Assembly (NCBI RefSeq): GCF_024756235.1
Contig: NZ_JANUGY010000008.1
Coordinates: forward strand, 1-64,000
Origin: Massilia kyonggiensis
GTDB taxonomy: Bacteria > Pseudomonadota > Gammaproteobacteria > Burkholderiales > Burkholderiaceae_D
Direction: 5' to 3'
Length of the DNA: 64,000 nucleotides
Shown piece after piece: positions 8,825-16,607 of the stretch. Positions within the stretch are counted from its first letter, which is position 1. Each line of letters starts with the position of its first letter. The notes beneath the pieces are model-generated. The model saw only the letters and a program-made list of their open reading frames with translations. It was not told the DNA's origin and ran no database searches. The translations under genes were made by a program, and so were the position numbers.

Positions 8825-9655
8825 TCAGTCGCGGTACTGGCCCGGCGTGGCGGCCGTCATCCGCTTGAACACGCGCTGGAAATGGGCCTGGTCGGCGAAG
8901 CCGGTGTCCTGCGCCACCTCGGCGATCGGCGCGCCCGCTCGCAACCGGGCTTTCGCATACTGGATGCGGCGGTTGGTCTGGTATTCGTGCGGCGCGACGC
9001 CGTAGCGCTTCTTGAAGGCACGGATCAGGTAGGAACCAGACAGGTTCGCCGCCTCGCACAGATCCTGCAGCGGCAAGGCGTCGGCAAAATGCGCGTCGAT
9101 GTGGTGCGCGACGCGTTCCACCTTCGCCGCCACCGCATCCGGCACGGGGCCGGGCGCGAGCTCGCCGTCGAGCCGCGCGACAAAATCCACGACGGAGGCC
9201 TCGCGGTCGGCAACGCTGCGCTGCGGGTCCGCCAGCACGGCGAACAGCCGCACGCCTGCCTCAACGAGGTGCGGCGCGCGCAACGCCGCCTGTGCATACG
9301 GGCGGAACGCCGGTTCCGCGTGGCCGCGCACGCGCGCCTGCACGCGGCCCAGCCAGGCCGGATCGAAGTAGAACATCACGTACGACCACGGCGCGTCGTC
9401 GACGGGATTGCAGCCGTGGACGTCGCCCGGGTTGATGACGACCACGGCGCCCTGCTCCACCGTTTCCGCATGCGCACCGTTGACATAGGTGCTGGGGCCG
9501 CCCGTGATGAGGCCGACGGAATGCGTCTCGTGCCAGTGCCGCCCGTAGTGCAGACCGCGTCCGTCCGTCACGTGGCGCGCTTCGATGAAGGGCAAGGCGG
9601 GATCGCGCCAGAAGACCTGGGCGGCGGGATGGCGGTCGGGTCGGGGCATGGTCAT
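8825..9655 (-). CDS. AraC-family transcriptional regulator with cupin sensor domain
   Basis: 276 residues from the chosen ATG (MTMPRPDRH); a second ATG follows two codons later and another lies 20 bp upstream. The N-terminal half (about residues 15-150) is an AraC-type cupin with HWHETHSVGLITGG and a VVVINPGDVHGC strand, the usual ligand-sensing fold. The C-terminal 100 residues hold two helix-turn-helix motifs (LPLQDLCEAANLSGSYLIRAF and IAEVAQDTGFADQAHFQRVF), ending PGQYRD as AraC proteins do. It lies 25 bp downstream of the Imm5-like gene on the same strand, so it may be read from the dgo operon, and it converges with the LysE exporter it may regulate. The effector is unknown. Confidence 0.9.
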   Translation of the reverse strand: MTMPRPDRHPAAQVFWRDPALPFIEARHVTDGRGLHYGRHWHETHSVGLITGGPSTYVNGAHAETVEQGAVVVINPGDVHGCNPVDDAPWSYVMFYFDPAWLGRVQARVRGHAEPAFRPYAQAALRAPHLVEAGVRLFAVLADPQRSVADREASVVDFVARLDGELAPGPVPDAVAAKVERVAHHIDAHFADALPLQDLCEAANLSGSYLIRAFKKRYGVAPHEYQTNRRIQYAKARLRAGAPIAEVAQDTGFADQAHFQRVFKRMTAATPGQYRD

Positions 9656-9680
9656 ACGGTCTTTTGATCGTCCATCCATA

Positions 9681-10196
9681 CTAGCAGTCGAACACGTTCC
9701 AGCACAGCGCATTGCGCAGCCGCTGGTCGTCCAGCACCAGGTCGCGGATCGCATCCGGCAATTGGGCGCGCTGCCAGTGGCACTGCCGCTTGCCCGCGTC
9801 GTCCCGCTCATGTTCCGCCACGACCTCGCGCGCGGCGCGGATCGCATAGGCGGCCGCGCCCAGTTCGTGCGCGGCCACGTGCGCGACGGCGACGGCCTGC
9901 CCGGCCGCCAGCGCGGCCATCTTGGCGGCGCCGGACAGGTCGCGGGCGGCCGCATTGGCAATGAAGGCCGTCTTGTGCGCCTCCTTCATCGGGATCTCGC
10001 CGCGGGCCCACGCACGCGCGAGCCCGATCGCCTGCCGCGGCCTGTCGTCGCCGGGCCGCGCCTGTTCGAAATGATGCAGCACGTGCTGCGCACAGTCGGC
10101 CGCCCAGATGGCGAGCAGGTGGTGATCCGGGTCCGACAACGTACCGCCCCGGCGCACCGTGATGAACCGCGGATCACGTTCCTTCGGCAGGATCAC
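9681..10196 (-). CDS. Imm5-like putative immunity protein
   Basis: 171 residues, GTG start with a GAGGGG ribosome site, 9 bp after the dgoA-type gene. The sequence (HHLLAIWAADCAQHVLHHFE, then DDRPRQAIGLARAWARGE and AHVAAHELGAAAYAIRAA) matches the alpha-helical family called 'putative immunity protein' (Imm5-like), which is sometimes mislabelled exonuclease SbcC in databases. Imm5 proteins are predicted from comparative genomics to protect against polymorphic toxins, but no toxin gene is visible here. Its position at the end of a galactonate operon suggests either recruitment to another role or simple read-through. Cytoplasmic; no signal peptide. Confidence 0.75.
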   Translation of the reverse strand: MILPKERDPRFITVRRGGTLSDPDHHLLAIWAADCAQHVLHHFEQARPGDDRPRQAIGLARAWARGEIPMKEAHKTAFIANAAARDLSGAAKMAALAAGQAVAVAHVAAHELGAAAYAIRAAREVVAEHERDDAGKRQCHWQRAQLPDAIRDLVLDDQRLRNALCWNVFDC

Positions 10197-10205
10197 GGCA
10201 ACCCC

Positions 10206-10808
10206 TCACCCGCGCCAGGCCGCCGCGAACGCCCGCGCACGCGCCGCCAGGTCGTCCAGCGTCACGCCGGGCGTGAACAACTGGCTGCCGATGCCAGCGC
10301 CGGTGGCGCCGGTCGCCTTCCACGCCGGGATCTGTTCGGGCGTGACGCCGCCCACGGGCCACAGCGGCGTGCCGCCCGGCAGGACGGATTTCATCGCCTT
10401 CAGTCCGGCGGGCCCGATCGACTCGGCCGGGAACAGTTTCAAAGCGTGGGCGCCGGCATCCAGCGCGGCGAAGGCTTCCGTCGGCGTCGCGACGCCGGGT
10501 GCGCACAGCATGCCCGCCGCGCGCGCGTGCGCGATGACGGCGGGATTGCAGTTCGGCGAGACGAACAGGCGACCGCCCGCCTGCGCAACGGCGTCGACGT
10601 CCGCCACGCTCAGCATCGTGCCGCCGCCGACGATGGCGTCCGGCGGGGCCATGTCGACGAGGATGCGGATGGCGTCGAGCGCGCCCGGCCGGTTCAGCGG
10701 CACTTCGAGCAGGCGCCAGCCAGCGTCGAACAGGACGCGGCCGACATCCGCGGCGTCGGCGGGATCGAGGCCGCGCAGGATCGCGACGAGGGGCAAGTCA
10801 AGGTTCAT
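10206..10808 (-). CDS. dgoA: 2-dehydro-3-deoxy-6-phosphogalactonate (KDPGal) aldolase
   Basis: 200 residues, the usual length for class I KDPG/KDPGal aldolases. It shows LLEVPLNRPGA (the KDPGal-type version of the substrate motif with catalytic Glu), VGGGTML, FVSPNCNP and the Schiff-base lysine in HALKLFPAE. The VPLNRPGA and SPNCNP motifs favour KDPGal rather than KDPG. It splits 2-dehydro-3-deoxy-6-phosphogalactonate into pyruvate and glyceraldehyde-3-phosphate, the last step of the De Ley-Doudoroff pathway. Its ATG overlaps the stop of the kinase gene (ATGA), so both are translated from one message. Confidence 0.93.
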   Translation of the reverse strand: MNLDLPLVAILRGLDPADAADVGRVLFDAGWRLLEVPLNRPGALDAIRILVDMAPPDAIVGGGTMLSVADVDAVAQAGGRLFVSPNCNPAVIAHARAAGMLCAPGVATPTEAFAALDAGAHALKLFPAESIGPAGLKAMKSVLPGGTPLWPVGGVTPEQIPAWKATGATGAGIGSQLFTPGVTLDDLAARARAFAAAWRG

Positions 10809-11713
10809 GAGGGAATCCGGTCGAGGAAGCGCGCCAGCGCGGCGCAATACACGCGGTCCGGATCGAGCCCGGCCAGCGTGGTGCCGAAGTGGACGGCCGC
10901 GCGCGCATAGCGGGCCCGCAGCACGGGCGAACCGATGCAGGTCGGCGGCACGCTGCCGCCCGCGAGGCCGACGGCCGCGACGAATTCCGTCCCGACGAGG
11001 AGGCCGCTGACGAACGAGCGCGCCTGCGCGGCCGGCATGGCGCCCGAGACGACGCGGGCGCGCACGCCGAACAGCGCATTCGACAGCGGCGCGCCGCGGC
11101 GGGCCGCGTCCAGGCCGGCAACGAACGCGGCATCGTCGTCATGCTCGCCCGCCATGAGCGGCGCCAGCGTGCCGTGCGCGGAGACCATCGCAAACAGCTC
11201 GCCCGTCATGAATGTCGACATGCGGCGGATGACGCCGTCCGCGAGTTGCACCCACTTGCTGTGCGTGCCGGGCAGGACGAACCAGCCGTCGCGCCGGCCC
11301 AGCGCTACGGCGCCCAGCAGCTGCGTCTCTTCGCCGCGCATCACGTCAACGTGTTCGCCGCGCTGGACGTAGCCGGGAACGATGAAACAGGGACGCCCGG
11401 CACGCGGGTCGTCGATGCGGACCACATGGTCCGGCAGCGCTTCCAGCGGCACGCCGATGTCGAGATAAGGCACTTCGCGCCAGCCCTGGGCGCTGCCGAC
11501 CATGCCGGAGGCGACGGCGGGAATGTCCGCAGCGACGCCCATGTCCGCCACCAGCGCCGCGAACGAGCCGGCGAAATCGGGGCGAACCGCCAGCATGCCC
11601 TGGTCGTCTGCGCGCGTGGCCAGGGAGGCGCCGGCGGCGTCGACGAGGTAGGCGCGGCGGTTGCTCGACCCCCAGTCGATGCCGAGCAGTTGGTGTGGTG
11701 CGATCGATGCCAT
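10805..11713 (-). CDS. dgoK: 2-dehydro-3-deoxygalactonokinase
   Basis: 302 residues, typical for the DgoK family. It begins with the sugar-kinase phosphate motif LLGIDWGSSNRRAYLVD, followed by DQGMLAV, ASGMVGSAQGW, MRGEETQLLGA and LPGTHSKWVQL, all DgoK hallmarks. It phosphorylates 2-dehydro-3-deoxygalactonate to the 6-phosphate, the step before the aldolase. It overlaps dgoA by four bases and follows the LysR regulator gene by 9 bp, forming a regulator-kinase-aldolase operon on the minus strand. Confidence 0.93.
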   Translation of the reverse strand: MASIAPHQLLGIDWGSSNRRAYLVDAAGASLATRADDQGMLAVRPDFAGSFAALVADMGVAADIPAVASGMVGSAQGWREVPYLDIGVPLEALPDHVVRIDDPRAGRPCFIVPGYVQRGEHVDVMRGEETQLLGAVALGRRDGWFVLPGTHSKWVQLADGVIRRMSTFMTGELFAMVSAHGTLAPLMAGEHDDDAAFVAGLDAARRGAPLSNALFGVRARVVSGAMPAAQARSFVSGLLVGTEFVAAVGLAGGSVPPTCIGSPVLRARYARAAVHFGTTLAGLDPDRVYCAALARFLDRIPS

Positions 11714-11722
11714 CGCGCCAGT

Positions 11723-12697
11723 TTACACCGACTTGATATAGGTGACGCGCGCCGTCGGCTTGGGACGCGTGGCCGTCTCGCGCAGCGCGCCGAGCATGGC
11801 TTCCGCCGCCGGCGACAGCTGGTGATGGCGGCGCGTGATGATGCCGTAGACGTCCATCCGCAGGTTCAGTTCGTACGGCAGCACGGCCAGCAGGCCGCTG
11901 TCCAGGTAGGGCTTGACGAGTTCCACCGACATCGGCGCCACCATGTCGCTGCCGAGCAACAGCGTCGTCACGACGGGCAGTTCGGCCGTCGACACGGTCT
12001 CCGCGGGTTGCTCCAGGCCCTGCGTGAGGAACAGCGACGCCATCCGGTCGCGCACCATGCTGCCGGCCGGCGGCACGATCCACGCCTGCTGCGCGAGCTC
12101 GGCCAGGTCCAGGCCGCGCGCGCCCAGCAGCGGGTGCCCGGCGCGCACGATCAGGCTGTGCGGCTCGTCGGTGATCGGTTCGAAGTGGAACTCGTCGGCG
12201 ATCGAGCCGTCGACGACGCGGCCGATGACGATGTCCAGGTCCCCCGCGCGCAGGCGCTCGACGAGCTGCTTGCTGCTGCCCACCTCGATCGACACGTTCA
12301 GGCGCGCATGCCGCGTCTTGAGCAGGGTGACGGCGGCCGGCACCAGGGTCGTCGACGGCGTGAGGATCGCCCCGACCGCGACGCGGCCGCGCAGGCCGGA
12401 CATCAGTTCCATCACTTCCTGGTACGCGGCGTCCATCTCCGCCAGCGAGGCGCCGGCGCGGCGGATGAGCACCTTGCCGTACCACGTGGGCTCGACGCCG
12501 CGCGGCAGGCGCTCGAACAGCGTGACGCCCAGCGCGTGTTCCAGCTCGCCGAGCAGTTTCGACGCGGCCGGCTGCGTGAGGTTCGCGGCCTGCGCGGCCT
12601 GCATGATCGATCCGTGGCGGCCCAGTTCGACCAGCAGGACGAGGTGGCGCGTCTTCAGGTAGGCGCGGACGAAGCGGTCGGAACGGGGATCGGACAT
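11723..12697 (-). CDS. LysR-family regulator of the galactonate operon
   Basis: 324 residues. The N-terminal winged helix-turn-helix (FVRAYLKTRHLVLLVELGRH then IMQAAQAANLTQPAASKLLG) is a LysR DNA-binding domain, and the remaining 230 residues form the periplasmic-binding-protein-like effector domain (GRVAVGAILTPSTTLVPAA, DIVIGRV, LIVRAGHPL). The start with MSDPRSDRF was chosen over an in-frame upstream ATG because the domain begins here. LysR proteins of the GbpR/galactose type are often encoded beside KDGal pathway genes; here it is the first gene of the kinase-aldolase operon, which suggests it senses galactonate or a related intermediate. The effector is inferred. Confidence 0.88.
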   Translation of the reverse strand: MSDPRSDRFVRAYLKTRHLVLLVELGRHGSIMQAAQAANLTQPAASKLLGELEHALGVTLFERLPRGVEPTWYGKVLIRRAGASLAEMDAAYQEVMELMSGLRGRVAVGAILTPSTTLVPAAVTLLKTRHARLNVSIEVGSSKQLVERLRAGDLDIVIGRVVDGSIADEFHFEPITDEPHSLIVRAGHPLLGARGLDLAELAQQAWIVPPAGSMVRDRMASLFLTQGLEQPAETVSTAELPVVTTLLLGSDMVAPMSVELVKPYLDSGLLAVLPYELNLRMDVYGIITRRHHQLSPAAEAMLGALRETATRPKPTARVTYIKSV

Positions 12698-12812
12698 GGC
12701 GGAGCGGCGTGGGCCTCGAAAGTTTCCATAATGATAGTTGCCGATCCGTTCAGGGTCAAACTCGGGATTACTACTTAGTGCGGCTATCAATACCTTCTAG
12801 TTGCTCTGACGA

Positions 12813-12838
12813 CAACGGCTCGGTACACTGAGCCGTTG
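12813..12838. repeat. 9-bp stem hairpin in the 247-bp region between the LysR and SDR genes
   Basis: The arms caacggctc (12813-12821) and gagccgttg (12830-12838) pair perfectly around an 8-nt loop. The flanking gene-free stretch 12698-12944 is more AT-rich than the genes and should hold the promoter of the LysR-dgoK-dgoA operon on the minus strand. No T-run follows on either strand, so this is not a standard terminator; it may be a regulator site or an RNA hairpin at the 3' end of the SDR message. Confidence 0.5.
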
Positions 12839-12944
12839 GTTGCGCTCTGGAGCAATGGAAGTAGCCCGGGCATCACCGAGTTTCAACGCAAGGACTATCT
12901 CAAACGACTCACTATGAAATGACGGACAGTTTTGTCGGGTGACC

Positions 12945-13718
12945 CTAATCGTGGTACACCTGGCTCCGCCCCCCATCCACGAGCAAATCGGTCGCATTCA
13001 CGAACCGCGCCTCGTCGCTGGCCAGGAACAGCGCCGCGTTCGCGACATCCTTCGGCTCCCCGATCCACCCGCACGGCAGCAGCGCGGCCTGGCGCCGGCG
13101 TTCCGCTTCCGGGTCGGGACAGCCCGCGAGCCACGCCTCGATCCGTTCCGTCATGATCAGGCCGGGGGAGATGGAATTCACGCGGATGCCGCGCGCCGCG
13201 TACTCCACGCCGAGCGAACGCGTGAGGCCGATCAGTCCGTGCTTCGCGACGGGATACGGAAAACAGCCCTTGATGACCTTGTGGCCGTGCACGGACGCGA
13301 TGTTGACGATGCTGCCCCTGGCCGCCGCCAGCATGGACGGGAGCACGGCGCGGCACGCGTTCCACGCGCCTTCCAGGTCGAGCGCGAGGCAGCGCCGCCA
13401 GCCTTCCGCGTCCAGCTCCAGCGGATCGGCAAACACGTTCACGCCCGCGTTGTTGACGAGGATGTCGATCTGCCCGAAGCGTTCCAGCGTGCGTGCCGCC
13501 AGCCGTTCCATCGCGGCGGGATCGGTGATGTCCGCCTGGACGAACACGCTGCGCGCCCCGCCCAGTTCCTCGCGCAGCGCCTGCGCGGCCGCGTCGTCGA
13601 CGTGGCTGTTGATCACGACGCGCGCGTCTTCCTCCACGAAGCGGCGCGCGACGGCCGCGCCGATGCCCATGGTGGAGCCGGTGACGATCGCCACCTTCCC
13701 TTCGAGTCTTCCGTTCAT
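12945..13718 (-). CDS. SDR-family dehydrogenase, likely galactose 1-dehydrogenase
   Basis: 257 residues, a classical short-chain dehydrogenase. It shows the NAD(P) motif VTGSTMGIGAAVA (TGxxxGIG), the NNAG motif (ILVNNAGVN), catalytic Ser in SIVNIASVHG, and YxxxK as YPVAKHG, ending with the LLVDGGRSQ motif. Some galactose dehydrogenases of rhizobia and pseudomonads are SDR enzymes that oxidise galactose to galactonolactone with NAD(P). Since dehydratase, kinase and aldolase of the same pathway flank it, galactose oxidation is the most economical function. Other sugar substrates (arabinose, fucose) are possible. An AGGAAG ribosome site precedes the ATG. Confidence 0.85.
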   Translation of the reverse strand: MNGRLEGKVAIVTGSTMGIGAAVARRFVEEDARVVINSHVDDAAAQALREELGGARSVFVQADITDPAAMERLAARTLERFGQIDILVNNAGVNVFADPLELDAEGWRRCLALDLEGAWNACRAVLPSMLAAARGSIVNIASVHGHKVIKGCFPYPVAKHGLIGLTRSLGVEYAARGIRVNSISPGLIMTERIEAWLAGCPDPEAERRRQAALLPCGWIGEPKDVANAALFLASDEARFVNATDLLVDGGRSQVYHD

Positions 13719-13742
13719 CTCTTCCTGCCGCTTCCCTGGCTC

Positions 13743-13765
13743 TGCATGTTTTTATATAACATGCA
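13743..13765. promoter_or_regulatory. Inverted repeat upstream of the SDR gene, candidate operator
   Basis: The arms tgcatgtt (13743-13750) and aacatgca (13758-13765) are perfect 8-bp inverted repeats around an AT-only 7-bp spacer (tttatat). It begins 25 bp before the SDR start and lies between that gene and the dehydratase stop at 13789. The spacer could also serve as a -10 region. The binding protein is unknown. Confidence 0.5.
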
Positions 13766-13788
13766 TCCTACACCACGGATCGGCAGGT

Positions 13789-14937
13789 CTACCACTCCGC
13801 GACGCTGCCGTCGGCGTGGCGCCAGACCGGATTGCGCCAGTCGGGCGCCGCGCGGCTCGCTTCGATCACGCGTTCCTCGTCGATTTCCACGCCGAGGCCC
13901 GGCTTCGCCAGCGGCCGGATCCAGCCGGAGGACAGGCGGAAATCCTCCTTGTTCTTCACGTAGTCCAGCAGCTCGGCACCCTGGTTGTAATGGATGCCCA
14001 TGCTCTGCTCCTGCAGCACGGCGTTGTGGGCGACGAAGTCCACCTGCAGGCAGGAGGCCAGCGCCACGGGACCGAGCGGGCAATGGGGCGCGAACGCCAC
14101 GTCGTGCGCTTCCGCCATCGCGGCGATCTTGACGCATTCCGTGATCCCGCCCGCGTGCGACAGGTCCGGCTGCACGATGGACAGGCCGCCCCGCTCGAAC
14201 ACGCGCTTGAAATCGAAGCGCGAGTACATGCGCTCGCCCGCCGCCAGCGGAATCGACGTGGCATCGGCCAGCGCGCGGTAATACTCGTCCTGCTCCGCCA
14301 GCACGGGTTCCTCGACAAACAGCGGCCGGAACGGCTCCAGCTCGCGCAGCAGCACCTTCGCCATCGGCGCGGACACGCGGCCGTGGAAGTCGACGCCGAA
14401 CTCGATCTCGAACCCGAACTTCGCGCGCACTTCGGCCACGCGGGCGACGGCCTGGTCGACCTTGCGCGCGTTGTCGACGATGCCCAGTTCCTCCGTCCCG
14501 TTCATCTTGAACGTGTCGAACCCGGCTTCCCGAAGGGCGGCGATCCCTGCGATCAGCTCCGCCGGACGGTCGCCGCCCACCCAGCTGTACGTCTTCATGC
14601 GGTCGCGCACGAGGCCGCCCAGCAGCTCGTATACCGGCTGTCCCAGCACCTTGCCCTTGATGTCCCACAGCGCCTGGTCGACGCCGGCGATGGCGCTCAT
14701 CAGGATCGGGCCGCCGCGGTAGAACCCGGCGCGGTACATCGTCTGCCAGAGGTCGTTGATGCGGCCCGGGTCCTTGCCGACGAGGTAGTCGGACAGTTCG
14801 TGCACGGCCGCTTCGACGGTGCGCGCACGCCCCTCGATGACGGGTTCGCCCCAGCCGGTGACGCCCTCGTCGGTCTCGATCTTCAGCAGCATCCAGCGCG
14901 GCGGGACGCGGTAAGTGGTGAGTCGGGTGATTTTCAT
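13789..14937 (-). CDS. dgoD: D-galactonate dehydratase
   Basis: 382 residues, the size of enolase-superfamily galactonate dehydratases. It starts MKITRLTTYRVPPRW and shows the metal and catalytic residues of the family: the FHG of VDFHGRVSAPMAK, Glu in LFVEEPVL, Glu in LAAGERMYSR and His in FAPHCPLGPVALA. It removes water from galactonate to give 2-dehydro-3-deoxygalactonate, linking the SDR to the kinase. It is read on the minus strand toward the SDR, with a 70-bp gap containing an inverted repeat. Two further palindromes lie just upstream of its start (14966-14979 and 14992-15012). Confidence 0.93.
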   Translation of the reverse strand: MKITRLTTYRVPPRWMLLKIETDEGVTGWGEPVIEGRARTVEAAVHELSDYLVGKDPGRINDLWQTMYRAGFYRGGPILMSAIAGVDQALWDIKGKVLGQPVYELLGGLVRDRMKTYSWVGGDRPAELIAGIAALREAGFDTFKMNGTEELGIVDNARKVDQAVARVAEVRAKFGFEIEFGVDFHGRVSAPMAKVLLRELEPFRPLFVEEPVLAEQDEYYRALADATSIPLAAGERMYSRFDFKRVFERGGLSIVQPDLSHAGGITECVKIAAMAEAHDVAFAPHCPLGPVALASCLQVDFVAHNAVLQEQSMGIHYNQGAELLDYVKNKEDFRLSSGWIRPLAKPGLGVEIDEERVIEASRAAPDWRNPVWRHADGSVAEW

Positions 14938-14965
14938 GGCGGCCAGTGTAGCCGCGCCCGGGCCG

Positions 14966-14979
14966 GCGCATGCATGCGC
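14966..14979. promoter_or_regulatory. 14-bp perfect palindrome upstream of dgoD
   Basis: gcgcatgcatgcgc is self-complementary over all 14 bases and lies 29 bp before the dgoD ATG on the minus strand, within the 80-bp gap to the next gene. The core TGCATG also occurs in the arms of the repeat before the SDR gene (13743-13765). Confidence 0.4.
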
Positions 14980-14991
14980 AATCGCGGGGGA

Positions 14992-15012
14992 TCTATACCG
15001 TTACGATATAGA
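14992..15012. promoter_or_regulatory. 21-bp palindrome upstream of dgoD, candidate operator
   Basis: The outer arms TCTATA (14992-14997) and TATAGA (15007-15012) pair perfectly, and the inner CGT (14999-15001) and ACG (15003-15005) pair as well; only one of ten positions mismatches. It is 55 bp before the dgoD start. Its TATA-N9-TATA core has the same geometry as the palindrome at 597-613 upstream of the TonB receptor/GH35 operon. Confidence 0.5.
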
Positions 15013-15017
15013 CGCCG

Positions 15018-15776
15018 TCAGGCCAGTCCGTACTGGCGGAAAATCCGCTTCTGGGTGCCGTCCGCGACCAGTTCCGCCATCGCCGCGCGCCAGCGGGCGG
15101 CGTCCGCCTCGCCGATATCGCGCGAGCCGGCGAGCCAGGCGGTGGTCGACCGCACCGGCCGGCCAAGATCGAAATGCTTTTCCTCGCCGCGCATCTCGAG
15201 CGAGCGGTGAATGATGGCGCGCTCGCCGAAGGCGGCATCCGCCATGCCCGCCAGCAGGAACCGGTGGACTTCGTCGATGGACGACGCCTCCACCAGTCGC
15301 TCGAAGCCCAGCTCACGCAGGATGGAAGACTGGGCGGCGCCGCGCAGCAGGGCGATGCGCCTGCCCGTCATGCCCTCGGGGCGGTGGACGTCGAAGTCGC
15401 TGCCCTTCTGCGCCATGAAGATGTAATTCTCCTCGTACAGCGGCGCGAGCCAGCGGTAGCGCGGCTCCCGCTCGGGCAGCCGGGTCAAGGGGAAAATCGC
15501 CGTGTTCGGCGTCGTCGCCGCGACGTACAGGGCGCGGCGCCAGGGCATGAATTCGAGGTCCGGCGCCAGGCCGAGGCGCCGGCACAGGGCGTCCACGAGT
15601 TCGCGCAAGGCCCCCGGCTGCCCGTCGTCGCCCGGCCCCATCACCAGCGGCGGCAGATGCGCCGTCACGATATGCAGCGGCGCCGCGCCCGCGGCGGCAC
15701 CGCTCACGGCGCCCAGCGCCAGCAGTAAAACATCCCGTCTCGTAATCAACGCCGCTCCTCGTTCAGCAGGCGCCAT
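15018..15776 (-). CDS. Periplasmic solute-binding protein, polar amino acid (SBP_bac_3) type
   Basis: 252 residues from the chosen ATG (MAPAERG). The N-terminus carries RRDVLLLALGAVSGAAAGA, a signal peptide with twin arginines. The mature protein resembles family 3 solute-binding proteins: an early strand HIVTAHLPPLVMG, a domain-crossing motif LEFMPWRRALYVA, GRRIALLRGA and a C-terminal DGTQKRIFRQYGLA, which matches the usual end of such proteins. There are no permease or ATPase genes beside it. Such orphan binding proteins in proteobacteria often act as sensors or lack a known transporter. Divergent from the desaturase-like gene, with 44 bp between starts. Confidence 0.75.
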   Translation of the reverse strand: MAPAERGAALITRRDVLLLALGAVSGAAAGAAPLHIVTAHLPPLVMGPGDDGQPGALRELVDALCRRLGLAPDLEFMPWRRALYVAATTPNTAIFPLTRLPEREPRYRWLAPLYEENYIFMAQKGSDFDVHRPEGMTGRRIALLRGAAQSSILRELGFERLVEASSIDEVHRFLLAGMADAAFGERAIIHRSLEMRGEEKHFDLGRPVRSTTAWLAGSRDIGEADAARWRAAMAELVADGTQKRIFRQYGLA

Positions 15777-15820
15777 CGTAACGCAGGTTACACTGGAGCG
15801 ACCAGCAAAAGGCGTGTTCG

Positions 15821-16603
15821 ATGAGATTGCCATCCGTGACATTCCGCGCCTTTCTCCTCGGTTCGACCCTGATTTTCGCAGTGATCGAGAAGATCTTCCC
15901 GCTCTATAAGGGCCAGTTGCTGTTCCGCCGCGAATGGCAGACCGATCTCGTGCACTTTGCCGTCAACCATTTCATCGTCGGCCTGGCCCTGCTGACCGTG
16001 AACTTCGCCATTCACCGCCTGTTCGGCTGGCTGGCCAGCGACACGATCCAGAATACGGTGCAGTCGATCCCGTTCCTGCCCCAACTGCTGCTCTGCATCC
16101 TGTGCGCGGACCTTGTGCAATACTGCACCCACCGCGCCTACCACGAGATTCCGTTCCTGTGGCGTTTCCACGCCGTGCACCATTCGGCGAAAACGATGGA
16201 TTGGCTGGCCGGCTCGCGCCAGCACATGGTGGAACTCATCATCACCCGGGTGGGCGTGCTGGGCGCCTTGTACGTGCTCGGCTTCGAAAAGAACGTCATG
16301 GACGTGTACATCGTCGTGGTCGGATTCCAGGCCGTCTTCAACCACGCCAACGTGCATCTGCCTTGGGGACCGATCAAATACGTGATCGTCACGCCGGACT
16401 TCCACCACTGGCACCATTCGTCGGACGACGCGGCCATCGACAAGAACTATGCCGCGCACTTCGCTTTCATCGACCATATCCTCGGTACGGCCGTCAAAGG
16501 CCAGACGGGCTTCCCCGAGAAATACGGCGTGGTGGGCGATTATGTACCGGATGGTTTCACCAGGCAGCTGATGTTCCCGTTCCGGTCCCGGAAAGACGAC
16601 TGA
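15821..16603 (+). CDS. Sterol desaturase / fatty acid hydroxylase family membrane protein
   Basis: 260 residues with several hydrophobic segments in the first half. Three histidine clusters characteristic of di-iron membrane hydroxylases are present: HRAYH, HAVHHS and HHWHHS, with a further NHANVH. The family uses oxygen and a di-iron centre to hydroxylate or desaturate lipids (fatty acids, sterols, carotenoids). The natural substrate in this bacterium is unknown; membrane lipids or hopanoids are possible. Located in the inner membrane. It converges with the PepSY gene, with 4 bp between stops. Confidence 0.88.
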   Translation: MRLPSVTFRAFLLGSTLIFAVIEKIFPLYKGQLLFRREWQTDLVHFAVNHFIVGLALLTVNFAIHRLFGWLASDTIQNTVQSIPFLPQLLLCILCADLVQYCTHRAYHEIPFLWRFHAVHHSAKTMDWLAGSRQHMVELIITRVGVLGALYVLGFEKNVMDVYIVVVGFQAVFNHANVHLPWGPIKYVIVTPDFHHWHHSSDDAAIDKNYAAHFAFIDHILGTAVKGQTGFPEKYGVVGDYVPDGFTRQLMFPFRSRKDD

Positions 16604-16607
16604 ACCG

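Noticed and set aside
9681..10196. Exonuclease SbcC
   Set aside because: This label sometimes attaches to the family in databases, but the 171-residue helical protein lacks Walker motifs and the coiled-coil of SbcC.
12797..12997. Small minus-strand open frame between the LysR and SDR genes
   Set aside because: It crosses the hairpin and overlaps the SDR 3' end, with no ribosome site or motif.
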